From: Orrella marina
GTDB lineage: Bacteria; Pseudomonadota; Gammaproteobacteria; Burkholderiales; Burkholderiaceae_B
NCBI RefSeq assembly: GCF_003058465.1
Contig: NZ_CP028901.1
Location: forward strand, 2,356,001 to 2,420,000
Reading direction: 5' to 3'
DNA: 64,000 bases
The position numbers were made by a program, and so were the translations under genes. The notes under the pieces are model-generated. The model had not been told where the DNA came from. It did not search any database and worked only from the letters and a program-made list of their open reading frames with translations. Below are positions 38,329-46,094 of the stretch, piece by piece. The number at the start of each line of letters is the position of its first letter. Within the stretch, counting starts at the first letter, position 1.

Positions 38329-39324
38329 TCAATTAAAGCTGATGCCGGCATCACTGATTACCTTCTGCCACTTCTGCGTGTCGTCCTTGGCAAGCTGATC
38401 GAGCTTGGCGGGATTGGTGATCACGACATCGACGCCCTGCGCCTGAAGATTCTTGACAAGCTCGCTCTGACTATCGATATTCGAGAGAGCTTGTGTGATT
38501 TTTTCAATCACGGCGTCAGGTGTGTCCTTGGGAGCGTAAAAACCATACCAGGTGTTGTATTCGAATCCCGGGACGGCACGCGAGACCATTGGCACATCCT
38601 TCATGGCTTGGGATTGGGTCGGACCTGTCAGGCCAACCATCTTCAGCATGCCCTGATCCACCAGGCCCTGCAATGATGCCGGGCTGCTCAGCATGGCATG
38701 GACCTCCCCGGAAATCATGTCTTTAACGGCTTGCGATGATCCCTTGTAGTGAATGGTCTGCGCATCGATACCGGCAGCATTCTTGAAGTATTCAATACCG
38801 AGATGGCCAAGACCTCCCACACCTGGTGTTGCAAAGTTCAGTTTGCCCGGATTCTCTTTGGCGTAGGCAATGAACTCCTCAAGCGTATCGACAGGTAGCT
38901 TCGCAGAAATGAAAAGCCCGTGCGGACTTGACGTCGCCTGGGAGATGGGTCGTAGCAACTCATCGATCTGCATGGGTGGATTGGTTCGCAGTGGCTGTAC
39001 AGTGACGTTACCCGAAGCCGCAAACAGCAGAGTATGACCGTCCGGATTCGCGCCTGCAACCGAGTTGATCGCCACGACACCGCCGCCGCCACCGCGGTTA
39101 TCAACCACGGCTGATCCATTGAGCTCATCGCCGAGATATTGACCAAATGCACGGCCAGCCAGATCGGCTGGTCCACCAGCCGCAAAGGGAACAACAATAC
39201 GAATGGGACTATCAGGATAGTCTGTTGCATCAGACGCCTGGGCTGGCAGGCCACTCAAGGCTAGCGCAGCAGTCGCGCCAACAAGAGACTTTTTGAATAC
39301 ATCAAGATGGAAAGAAACTGCCAT
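38329..39324 (-). CDS. Bug/TctC-family periplasmic solute-binding protein
   Basis: 331-residue binding protein of the tripartite tricarboxylate transporter family: signal peptide (SLVGATAALALSGLPAQA), then the family start YPDSPIRIVVPFAAGGPADL and a later GVPALVSS-like fold. I use ATG 39324, with GGGAG 6 bases upstream; the longer open frame to 39573 is not needed. Membrane genes tctA/tctB are absent here, as is usual for orphan Bug proteins in Burkholderiales. It pairs with the LigJ-like gene 27 bp downstream. Confidence 0.92.
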   Translation of the reverse strand: MAVSFHLDVFKKSLVGATAALALSGLPAQASDATDYPDSPIRIVVPFAAGGPADLAGRAFGQYLGDELNGSAVVDNRGGGGGVVAINSVAGANPDGHTLLFAASGNVTVQPLRTNPPMQIDELLRPISQATSSPHGLFISAKLPVDTLEEFIAYAKENPGKLNFATPGVGGLGHLGIEYFKNAAGIDAQTIHYKGSSQAVKDMISGEVHAMLSSPASLQGLVDQGMLKMVGLTGPTQSQAMKDVPMVSRAVPGFEYNTWYGFYAPKDTPDAVIEKITQALSNIDSQSELVKNLQAQGVDVVITNPAKLDQLAKDDTQKWQKVISDAGISFN

Positions 39325-39511
39325 GACTACTCCCTGTTCATTATTAAAGCTTGTAGATCGACGCCCATCGCCGCAGCGCGATTGCCATTGCGCCAGACGG
39401 CGATCCAACTCACCTCGCTTAGTGAGCCTGAGCTTATCATGGGGCAGACTCGGGTCGGCTTGCACTCTAAGCAGGATTCCAGCGAACGGAAGGCTGGCTC
39501 CACGCGAAAGC

Positions 39512-39535
39512 CCCCGCACAAGCAAAACTGCGGGG
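39512..39535 (-). terminator. Hairpin after the methyltransferase-like lipoprotein gene
   Basis: CCCCGCA (39512-39518) and TGCGGGG (39529-39535) form a 7-bp GC stem with a 10-base loop, followed by only a short TTT on the minus strand. It lies 40 bp past the gene's stop. Confidence 0.55.
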
Positions 39536-39573
39536 CAACAAATCCTGTGCGCCTTACGCGCGGTAGTGACCAA

Positions 39574-40434
39574 TTAGGGCACTTTTCTCGCGACGATGGC
39601 CCGCTCACTGCCCGGAAAACGCCACTGTTGCCCGTCAACCACGAACTGTACCGACCGCCCCATGCCATCCGCGAAACCGGTTTGGGGTTCGAGTGCCAGA
39701 GTTGCGCCATCCAAGCGACCCTGAACTGGCAGCGCCGTGCCAGACGATGGCGTATAGGTACCAGTGACATTCTGAAATGACTGCCTGATATCCAGCACAC
39801 CGTCGGGCATTCCGGGGACGCCCGAGAACTGCCATTTACCCTCAACCTTTGCTGGAACAATCCATAAATAGGCACTCCAGCCATCCTCGACAGATGTGGT
39901 GTCGTCCGGTTGCCATGCTCCCATTCTGAATGTGTTCGACACCACCCGTGTCCCAGGTTTCATCGCCAGGATCTGGGGCTTTAACTGGATGTTCAAGCGT
40001 TCAAGCAAATAGAGCGTCAGAACGTCGGCTTTCGAGAAGATCGCTTCGAAGATGTCCCCGGTCACGATCGTCACCTTGTCCTCGACACCGGCAGCCCTGA
40101 CCTTCTGCCTGGCAAACTCAGCCATATCCGGGTTGTACTCAATCCCCACTGCGGTCGCACCAAATTTTCGGGCAGCTTCAATCGCAATTTTTCCGTCTCC
40201 CGCGCCAAGATCGTACACAAGATCATCCGGTCCGACCTGGGCCATCTCAAGCATGTTGTCCACAAGCTTATCGGGCGTCGGCACCCACATCACATCCTTG
40301 CCATGCTGGGCACGTAAAGGTCGGTACTCTCCATCCGGACCGGTCGTAGAACAACCGCCAACCAGAAACACCGACACCAGCAAACCTGCAATCGGTGTGC
40401 GCCGATCGCACATCATTTCAGTTGATCGTCTCAT
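39574..40434 (-). CDS. Exported lipoprotein with a class I SAM-methyltransferase fold
   Basis: 286 residues. The N-terminus is a lipoprotein signal (LLVSVFLVGGC, Cys about residue 28). The body has the Rossmann methyltransferase motif I DLGAGDGKIAIEAA, the acidic motif II VGIEYNP and a further VTGDIF block, as in small cytosolic methyltransferases. About 110 residues of beta-rich C-terminal sequence follow. S-adenosylmethionine is not expected in the periplasm, so the export signal is surprising. Either the site is reused for another ligand or the signal is misread. Start sites just downstream (MMCDRR) would still keep the signal. Confidence 0.78.
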   Translation of the reverse strand: MRRSTEMMCDRRTPIAGLLVSVFLVGGCSTTGPDGEYRPLRAQHGKDVMWVPTPDKLVDNMLEMAQVGPDDLVYDLGAGDGKIAIEAARKFGATAVGIEYNPDMAEFARQKVRAAGVEDKVTIVTGDIFEAIFSKADVLTLYLLERLNIQLKPQILAMKPGTRVVSNTFRMGAWQPDDTTSVEDGWSAYLWIVPAKVEGKWQFSGVPGMPDGVLDIRQSFQNVTGTYTPSSGTALPVQGRLDGATLALEPQTGFADGMGRSVQFVVDGQQWRFPGSERAIVARKVP

Positions 40435-40588
40435 GAAAACGCCCTCATCATCGCCCGTTTCATCGTAGCTGACTTTTATACGGGGTTCTCAGCTTTTACG
40501 CTTCACTTTTACGCGTAGCCGAAGCGACCGCCGCACTCAAAAGGGCCCCGGTTATACACAGCAAGCTAATGTCCCTGAAGGACCATAA

Positions 40589-40795
40589 CATCGTCCCCGG
40601 TCGGTCATACTGACTGCTCTGACTGCTGTCCTGGCCCTTGTTCCGCGTAATCAGACAGCTTCCTGGGGCCTCTCGCCAACGCACTGGTCAGCGGTAGTTG
40701 TGGGTGGAATCGCGATTACCTTTCGATTTGTCCCTGCGCTTTACGCGTTACGGTTTCGTCTGGGCGTCAACCCGACTTCGGAGCGAGTGATCTGA
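40589..40795 (+). pseudogene. RND efflux pump (AcrB-type) C-terminal remnant
   Basis: 69 codons read HRPRSVILTALTAVLALVP, then WGLSPTHWSAVVVGGIAI and FVPALYALRFRLG before TGA 40793-40795. This is the last two helices and tail of an RND inner-membrane pump. The other ~950 residues are missing, and a TAA stands just upstream in frame. Residues normally conserved (PLTHxxFWGxLA) are changed, consistent with decay. Confidence 0.72.
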
Positions 40796-40798
40796 TCG

Positions 40799-41677
40799 CT
40801 AAACGCCACCTTGGTGCTGATCATCCCAAGGTCGACCTTTCCATGACCCTACGCTTGCGCCCTGCGTTGCTCTGAGCAGGATGCGAGGCGAGGCACCAAA
40901 AACCCTTCTGAACATCTTCGCAAAGGCTGCCGAAGAACTGTAACCCAACTCGGAAGCAATCAGGCCCAATGGTCGATTCTGCTCGGCCAGGGAGAACGCA
41001 CGCATGAGGCGGGCTTGCTGGCGCCATGCATGAAACGTCATGCCAGTCTGTTGAGGAAACAGGCGCATGACACTTCTCTCGGACAAACCTACCCGGCTAC
41101 CCAGCCGACCGATAGGCTCTGACTCACCAAGATGGTCAAGCACGTGCTGGCAGAGCTCGGCCAAGCGCTTGTCTGACGGGAACCTCAGCCCGAGCGGAGC
41201 GCTGACTTGCTGAGCGATTTCATCCACGATGACCTGCATGAGTCGGCCATCCGGACCATACTCGTCATATAGCGGTGAAATGGTCACGGCGCGTATGATC
41301 AATTCACGAAGCAGAGGTGAGATCGCCCGGACCTGGCACTCGTTATCCGGGAACGGAACGACTCCACTAGAAATATACAGTGTTCGCATTTCCACTTCCG
41401 TATCCATACGAACCGAATGCTCCACAGTTGCTGGAATCCAGAGGCCATAGCTTGGGGGGATCGTCCACACCGTGTTGAGCGCCTCGATGCTCATGACCCC
41501 CTTGATCGCGTAAACAAGCTGGTCACGTTCATGACTATGGCGCGCGATAACATGACCAGCTCGATCCGTTCTGGCGAATGCGACGACTGCGCGAGGAACC
41601 GCGTTGGCTGACTTTGCATCGGGGTGATGACTTAAGGTTTGCAACGCGAGCGAGGGAGATGGCGGTTTTGGAATCAT
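40799..41677 (-). CDS. AraC-family regulator with cupin sensor domain
   Basis: 292 residues: an N-terminal cupin (RHSHERDQLVYAIKGVM, then YGLWIPATVEHSV) and a C-terminal double helix-turn-helix (LGSRVGLSERSVMRLFPQQTG; IASELGYSSSAAFAKMFRRVFGASP). The cupin part resembles the NimR/YeaM group, which control a divergent MFS exporter. Here too an MFS gene starts 90 bp away on the other strand, so it is probably the target. Its stop lies 4 bp from the RND remnant stop. Confidence 0.9.
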   Translation of the reverse strand: MIPKPPSPSLALQTLSHHPDAKSANAVPRAVVAFARTDRAGHVIARHSHERDQLVYAIKGVMSIEALNTVWTIPPSYGLWIPATVEHSVRMDTEVEMRTLYISSGVVPFPDNECQVRAISPLLRELIIRAVTISPLYDEYGPDGRLMQVIVDEIAQQVSAPLGLRFPSDKRLAELCQHVLDHLGESEPIGRLGSRVGLSERSVMRLFPQQTGMTFHAWRQQARLMRAFSLAEQNRPLGLIASELGYSSSAAFAKMFRRVFGASPRILLRATQGASVGSWKGRPWDDQHQGGV

Positions 41678-41767
41678 TATTGGCGATTCATGACAACAAG
41701 GCCATCATACTCTAGATCAAACTGCTTGAATCACCGCATCAAGAGTGACACTGTCTCGAGCCCCGGA

Positions 41768-42961
41768 ATGATGGATACACAAATCAGCAAACATAACTTT
41801 GCAACACGCCTATTACTAAACATCGGCCACGCCTTGGACCACATGATGCTGCTGATCTTTGCGACTGCGGTTGTTTCGATCACATCGGAATTTGGGCTTC
41901 AAAGCTGGGAGGACCTGATGCCCTACAGTGTTGGAGCGTTCTTTTTCTTCGGACTAGGATCCATACCATCAGGCCGTCTTGGCGACCTCTGGGGTCGTCG
42001 ACCCATGATGATCCTGTTCTTTTTCAGTCTTGGCGTCGCATCCATTCTGGTGGGATTTTCGAATTCGCCATGGCAACTGGCATTTGCGCTAGCCTTGCTA
42101 GGATGTGCAGCGTCCATTTACCATCCTGTTGGCATTCCCATGCTGGTCGAAGGCGAGACGCGTCCCGGCTGGGCAATTGGCGTGAACGGACTGGCCGGCA
42201 ATCTCGGGTTGGCGGCAGCTGCGGTCGTTACCGGATTCTTCGTCAAGTTCTTTGACTGGCGAGCGGCGTTTATCGTACCCGGGATCATAAGCATCGCCTG
42301 TGGCATTGCTTTCACATTGCTATCCCCCAAAAACCAACTCTCACCCGCAAAGAAGAAGTCCACCGCATCCGGATCTCGTCACGGCCTGTCCATGACAAAG
42401 CTACTGATCATCATGACGATCGCCGCTACCAGCGCAAGCATGGTGTTCAACTTTTCCGTTAACAGTAACTATGAACTGTTATCCAGCCGGATCAACAACA
42501 TCTTTCAGGATCCAGCCGTTCTGGGCGCCATGCTTGCACTGGTCTATGTCATCGCGTCCTTCACCCAACTGCTGGTTGGAAAACTGTTGGACCGATTCCC
42601 CTTGAAAAGGTTGTACCAATCGATTGTCGCCCTTCAGTTCGTGGCCCTTATCGCTGCTGCGACCTCGGATGGATGGGTTTTCTATATCCTGCAGGTCGCT
42701 TTCATGGCGGCCATCTTTGGTGCCATCCCCTTCACTGACGCGATGATTGTGCGTTTTGTAGATGATTCGATGCGATCTCGAGTCACAGGCATGCGCCTAG
42801 CAGTTGCCTTCGGTGGCAGCTCGCTCGCGGTCTGGCTGATCGGTCCGATTGTAAAGACAGCAGGATTTACCAGCCTGCTCACACTCATGGCTGCAACCAC
42901 AATCATGACGCTGATCGTGGTGAGCCAGTTACCAAATACCTCACACGCCAGAAGCTTATGA
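41768..42961 (+). CDS. MFS transporter (Fsr/NimT-like efflux)
   Basis: About 397 residues with 12 predicted helices. The MFS signature after helix 2 is GRLGDLWGRRPMM. YHPVGIPMLVEG and GLAGNLGLAAAA recall fosmidomycin-resistance (Fsr)-type exporters. I start at ATG 41768/41771; the frame is open back to 41639 but that part is not transporter-like and overlaps the divergent promoter. Regulation by the adjacent AraC protein is inferred from the arrangement. The substrate is unknown. Confidence 0.88.
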   Translation: MMDTQISKHNFATRLLLNIGHALDHMMLLIFATAVVSITSEFGLQSWEDLMPYSVGAFFFFGLGSIPSGRLGDLWGRRPMMILFFFSLGVASILVGFSNSPWQLAFALALLGCAASIYHPVGIPMLVEGETRPGWAIGVNGLAGNLGLAAAAVVTGFFVKFFDWRAAFIVPGIISIACGIAFTLLSPKNQLSPAKKKSTASGSRHGLSMTKLLIIMTIAATSASMVFNFSVNSNYELLSSRINNIFQDPAVLGAMLALVYVIASFTQLLVGKLLDRFPLKRLYQSIVALQFVALIAAATSDGWVFYILQVAFMAAIFGAIPFTDAMIVRFVDDSMRSRVTGMRLAVAFGGSSLAVWLIGPIVKTAGFTSLLTLMAATTIMTLIVVSQLPNTSHARSL

Positions 42962-42980
42962 CGACAGGGTGAAACCAGGG

Positions 42981-43061
42981 CACACCCAGACACGGATCGT
43001 GGCTCAATCTGATCTCGGGCCAGCTTAGTGTGCAACGGTATGGTCGAAACGTTCTACTCGG
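42981..43061 (+). pseudogene. Remnant of a second IS630-type element
   Basis: 42981-43013 (TPRHGSWLNLI when translated) matches the transposase segment at about 34659-34692 of the intact IS630. After an internal deletion, 43030-43058 resembles that element's right inverted repeat (TGGTCGAAACGTTCTACT against TTGTTGAAACGATCTACT). It lies between the MFS gene and the split flavoprotein gene. Confidence 0.75.
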
Positions 43062-43066
43062 CCAAC

Positions 43067-43572
43067 TCAGTTTCCTTCTTGTTTGGCCAGACAGCGCGCG
43101 GCAGTGAAGCCGAATGTCATTGCTGGCCCAATCAATGAGCCACCGCCTGGATAACTACCTCGAAACACGCTGGCCATATCATTGCCAACCGCAAAAAGTC
43201 CAGGAATAACGCTTGAGTCGGTTCTTAACACCCGAGCATGTTCGTCGGTACGAATACCAGCAAAATTGCCGATATCACCGGCGTACATCCAGACTGCATA
43301 ATATGGGCCTTTGTCAAGAGGGGCCACATTCGGGTTGTAGCTATTGCCCGGGTCGCCTAGATAATGGCAGTAGAGGTCCTTGCCCTTGCCGAACTCGGGA
43401 TCCTCGCCTCGCTGGGCGTGAGTGTTGTAATTCGATATGGTCTCCTCCAGCACACTGGAATCTATTCCAATCCTCTCTGCCAGACCTCCAACGCTATCAG
43501 CACGAACCAAATATCCCGTTCGCAATAGATTACCTAAAGGCAAAAAGGGCTTGGCGTAACCAAGGCCGGGAC
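43067..43572 (-). pseudogene. FAD-dependent dehydrogenase C-terminal part, cut off by IS1634
   Basis: Reads GYAKPFLPLGNLLRTGYLVRADSVGGLAERIG through RGEDPEFGKG, GPYYAVWMYAGDIGNFAGI and the terminal FAD motif GLFAVGNDMASVFRGSYPGGG. This is the C-terminal ~165 residues of the fumarate-reductase/ketosteroid-dehydrogenase-like flavoprotein family. The gene is interrupted by the IS1634 element, and 27 codons are repeated on its far side. The FAD-binding N-terminus is absent from the window. Confidence 0.85.
43491..43572. repeat. Long direct repeat flanking IS1634, left copy
   Basis: 43491-43562 is identical to 45249-45320 (72 bp). The similarity continues, with GGCCG shared, up to the inverted repeat at 43573. 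It is interpreted as an unusually long target duplication of flavoprotein-gene sequence. Confidence 0.92.
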
Positions 43573-43588
43573 TCCCGAGTTCTGCCAT

Positions 43589-45130
43589 TTAGTACGTGTT
43601 TTCGAGTTTCAACAGCTCGGTCAGCTTTTTGATCACGGCGGATTCCGATTGCATCCTCAGGGGGTGGACGAACCCGGTGCGGTCGTCACGAATCCGGACA
43701 TCATGCACTTTCCACAACTCATCTCGAATTCGCCTGATCGACACACTGGTTTTGATTTCCAGATACTTCGCCATCATCAAGGCCATGAAGCAGGTGACGA
43801 TGTGCGAACGAATCGCGTCCTGCGTACGATGATAAATGGGCCGTGCCTGCAAATCTGACTTGCTGATCCGGAATGCCTGTTCGACATGCCAGAGGTCGTG
43901 ATAATGGCGCACCACGTCCTCATCAGACAAATCCTGTGGTGAGATATTGGTCACGTAACCCTTGATGCCAAGCAGCGTCTGCGCCTTTTCGTTGAGTTCA
44001 TCGTTGAACTCGAACTGGCCCTTGCTGTTGGACTTCTTGATGAATCGAGCCCTTCTGCCTGGCTCGTCGCGATCGAGCAGTGCTCGCGCACGGCTGACCT
44101 GTTTTTCGAGCTCTCGCTTGTCTTTCTTGTAGCGTGCGTCCGAGAACTGGCACACGATACTGACGTCAACTTGAACTTTGCTATTCCTGAGTGTGTGAGA
44201 GAACCGGCGCACAGCTTTGTCAATGCGTGGCATTTTTGCGTCGATCTGATCAATGAATGCCTTGCTGTGGTTGGCCAGTCGAGCCCCTACGATGTATCGA
44301 TAGCCTTGTTGCTGTAACTGGTGCATGTTCTCCGTCGAAAGCATGGCAGCATCGGCCACGATGACGGGTTTGCAAGCCGATCCGACACGTTGCTCAAAGC
44401 GCCTGAGAATGTCCAGCATCGTGTGACCTTCGAAGGTATTGCCCTCGAAGACTTCGTGCATGACGGGAAAGCCTGACGTGGTGGTGATCAGACCGATGAC
44501 GATCTGAGGTTGCTGGGGTTTGTTGTCTTTGGAGAAACCGGGTCGTTGAAAGTCATATTCCTTGAACGACTCGAAGTACAGCGTCGTGACATCATAGAGA
44601 ACCAGGTTCAACGGCTCCTTGAGCTCATTCTGCACCAGGGCAATGGCGGCTGACTCGATATGCGGTTGCTGCTCAACGAGTCGAGGCAACAAGCGGTAGA
44701 CGGTGCGCTCCGCATAGCGCACGTCAAAGTGTTCCTGTAGTCGTTGTAGAGTGCGCAGCTTGGAAGCTGGCTCAATGATCCGCATGAGGGCCAGATCGAG
44801 GTATAGCTCGTGCAGTTCGCTCAAACCGCAACGTTTGGCACAGGCCAGCAATGCCGAACGGGCAAACTGATGGGTGACGCCGATGACACTGGCGTGACGC
44901 ATGTCAACCGCTGGGGGTGGTGCCAGCTCCTCGGCAAAGAGACTGGGCTGCACGCAATGTGCCTCTGCGTAGCGATGGGCCTCGGCCAGCAGGGTTTGGA
45001 GGGTGCTGTCATCGTGCGCACTGCCCATGTGTTTGACGACCTCACAGCGCGATGCCTTGTATCGCACCACCTGAACGGCGGTCGCGCCTGATTTGGTCCG
45101 GGTCTTTCTGACGGTGAGATCTCCTCGCAT
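43589..45130 (-). CDS. IS1634-family transposase
   Basis: 513 residues from ATG 45130 (MRGDLTVRKTRTKSG). Conserved: LVLYDVTTLYFES around the first Asp, KPVIVADAAMLS with the second Asp, YIVGARLAN, and the YREN-like DLWHVEQAFRISKSDLQARPI with the catalytic Glu. Intact and of normal length. The open frame to 45199 adds an unlikely N-terminus. The AT-rich perfect hairpin upstream (45183-45213) may block transcription entering from outside. Confidence 0.93.
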   Translation of the reverse strand: MRGDLTVRKTRTKSGATAVQVVRYKASRCEVVKHMGSAHDDSTLQTLLAEAHRYAEAHCVQPSLFAEELAPPPAVDMRHASVIGVTHQFARSALLACAKRCGLSELHELYLDLALMRIIEPASKLRTLQRLQEHFDVRYAERTVYRLLPRLVEQQPHIESAAIALVQNELKEPLNLVLYDVTTLYFESFKEYDFQRPGFSKDNKPQQPQIVIGLITTTSGFPVMHEVFEGNTFEGHTMLDILRRFEQRVGSACKPVIVADAAMLSTENMHQLQQQGYRYIVGARLANHSKAFIDQIDAKMPRIDKAVRRFSHTLRNSKVQVDVSIVCQFSDARYKKDKRELEKQVSRARALLDRDEPGRRARFIKKSNSKGQFEFNDELNEKAQTLLGIKGYVTNISPQDLSDEDVVRHYHDLWHVEQAFRISKSDLQARPIYHRTQDAIRSHIVTCFMALMMAKYLEIKTSVSIRRIRDELWKVHDVRIRDDRTGFVHPLRMQSESAVIKKLTELLKLENTY

Positions 45131-45182
45131 GAGCGAAAAGATAGCATTTAGTACGTGTTTACGTCTTCTGGGAAATTGCAAG

Positions 45183-45213
45183 GAATTGAAAAATAACAAC
45201 TATTTTTCAATTC
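45183..45213. terminator. Perfect AT-rich hairpin inside the IS1634 end
   Basis: Arms GAATTGAAAAATA (45183-45195) and TATTTTTCAATTC (45201-45213) with a 5-base loop, between the transposase start and the right inverted repeat. Confidence 0.65.
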
Positions 45214-45248
45214 TCAATTTTTCTTAATAAAGTTGGCAGAAGTCAGGA

Positions 45249-45349
45249 ACGCTATCAGCACGAACCAAATATCCCGTTCGCAATAGATTACCTAAAGGCA
45301 AAAAGGGCTTGGCGTAACCATGGCCGTACTTGCTGAAAGCAGTTGCATC
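45249..45349 (-). pseudogene. FAD-dependent dehydrogenase fragment upstream of IS1634
   Basis: Codons for CDATAFSKYGHGYAKPFLPL through VRADSV continue the split flavoprotein gene on the other side of the IS. The first 82 bp (45249-45330) form the right copy of the long direct repeat. Upstream of about 45349 the similarity stops where TnpB-element DNA begins, so the gene's 5' part was lost in a separate event. Confidence 0.8.
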
Positions 45350-45395
45350 GCATTTGACATCCTCGCCCACCTGAAGAAAGGCGATTCCTACGGCG

Positions 45396-45745
45396 CTAAA
45401 CAAGAGCAAGCTCCTGCGTAGTCGCTTCGGCGGGTTCCTGCTTCGTCGGACGGCCCGACTGCACCGTTCCTCCACAGGCCAACACGGCATGTCCTGCCGC
45501 TAAGATATTGATCGCGCCGACGAGATCGGCGTTTTCCTCGAATCCACAGTCGACACAAGCAAAGCGGACTTGCGTCTGGCGGTTCTGCGCCGACACATGA
45601 CCGCAGCACGAGCAGGTACGGCTGGTGTTGCGTGGAATGACCGCCACCACCTGACCGCCTCGCCATGCCTGCTTATACTCCAGTTGCCGTCGGAACTCGA
45701 ACCAGCCTTGACGCAGCCGCTTGCCTCGGTCAAAGCAACTAATCT
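45396..45745 (-). pseudogene. TnpB (IS200/IS605) C-terminal remnant
   Basis: About 115 codons remain: GWFEFRRQLEYKQAWRGG, the zinc-ribbon CSCCGHVSAQ/FACVDCGF, and the last RuvC Asp in ENADLVGAINILAAG, ending EATTQELALV. The RuvC I and II motifs are absent. Upstream codons to 46028 are not TnpB-like, so the nuclease is dead. The 3' end and following ~50 bp could still encode part of a former omega RNA. Confidence 0.8.
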
Positions 45746-46055
45746 TATAGCCGGGATAAATGGAAACATGCGGCTTCTGCGTTGAATCGGTCAAGAGTTG
45801 CTTGTTTTGCCTGAGGCTGCCCGCGTTGTCGATTGACGGCAGCCTGGCATGCATGCTGGATTGCGCCCGCGAGGAAGGGACGCCGCCGGCCCTTGATCGC
45901 GGTGAGTTCCCCGGCTCAAGCGGCATCAAGCGCAGGCTTTTTCGGTAAGCCACTCTGGGAGCAGTTGGATTTCGTGCAGCCAGCGCCTCTATCCTTACAA
46001 CCATCGGCCAGCGCCCAGCGCGAGGCAATGACCGTGGCGGCGCACGTCAAGGGAA
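45746..46055. other. Unassigned stretch between TnpB remnant and the GGDEF-EAL gene
   Basis: No known protein family is recognisable. GC-rich, with one open minus-strand frame continuing from the TnpB remnant and probably resulting from a rearrangement. Confidence 0.35.
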
Positions 46056-46092
46056 GTTTATCCTGCCTGGATACGCACCAGGCAGGATAAAC
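46056..46092 (-). terminator. 15-bp perfect hairpin after the GGDEF-EAL gene
   Basis: Arms 46056-46070 and 46078-46092 with a 7-base loop, 2 bp past the stop codon on the minus strand. There is no T tract, so it may stabilise the 3' end. A former IS605 end palindrome is an alternative. Confidence 0.6.
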
Positions 46093-46094
46093 CA

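Larger units (their letters stand above)
43573..45248 (-). mobile_element. IS1634-family insertion sequence
   Basis: About 1.68 kb. Terminal inverted repeats TCCCGAGTTCTGCCA (43573-43587) and TGGCAGAAGTCAGGA (45234-45248) match at 13 of 15 bases. Members of this family (IS1634, IS1549) are known for long, variable target duplications, and here about 80 bp is repeated. A 16-bp direct repeat CATTTAGTACGTGTTT occurs inside both ends (43586-43601 and 45145-45160). Confidence 0.88.

Noticed and set aside
39327..39884. 185-codon minus-strand open frame
   Set aside because: Overlaps the C-terminal end of the methyltransferase-like lipoprotein gene in another frame and has no recognisable features.
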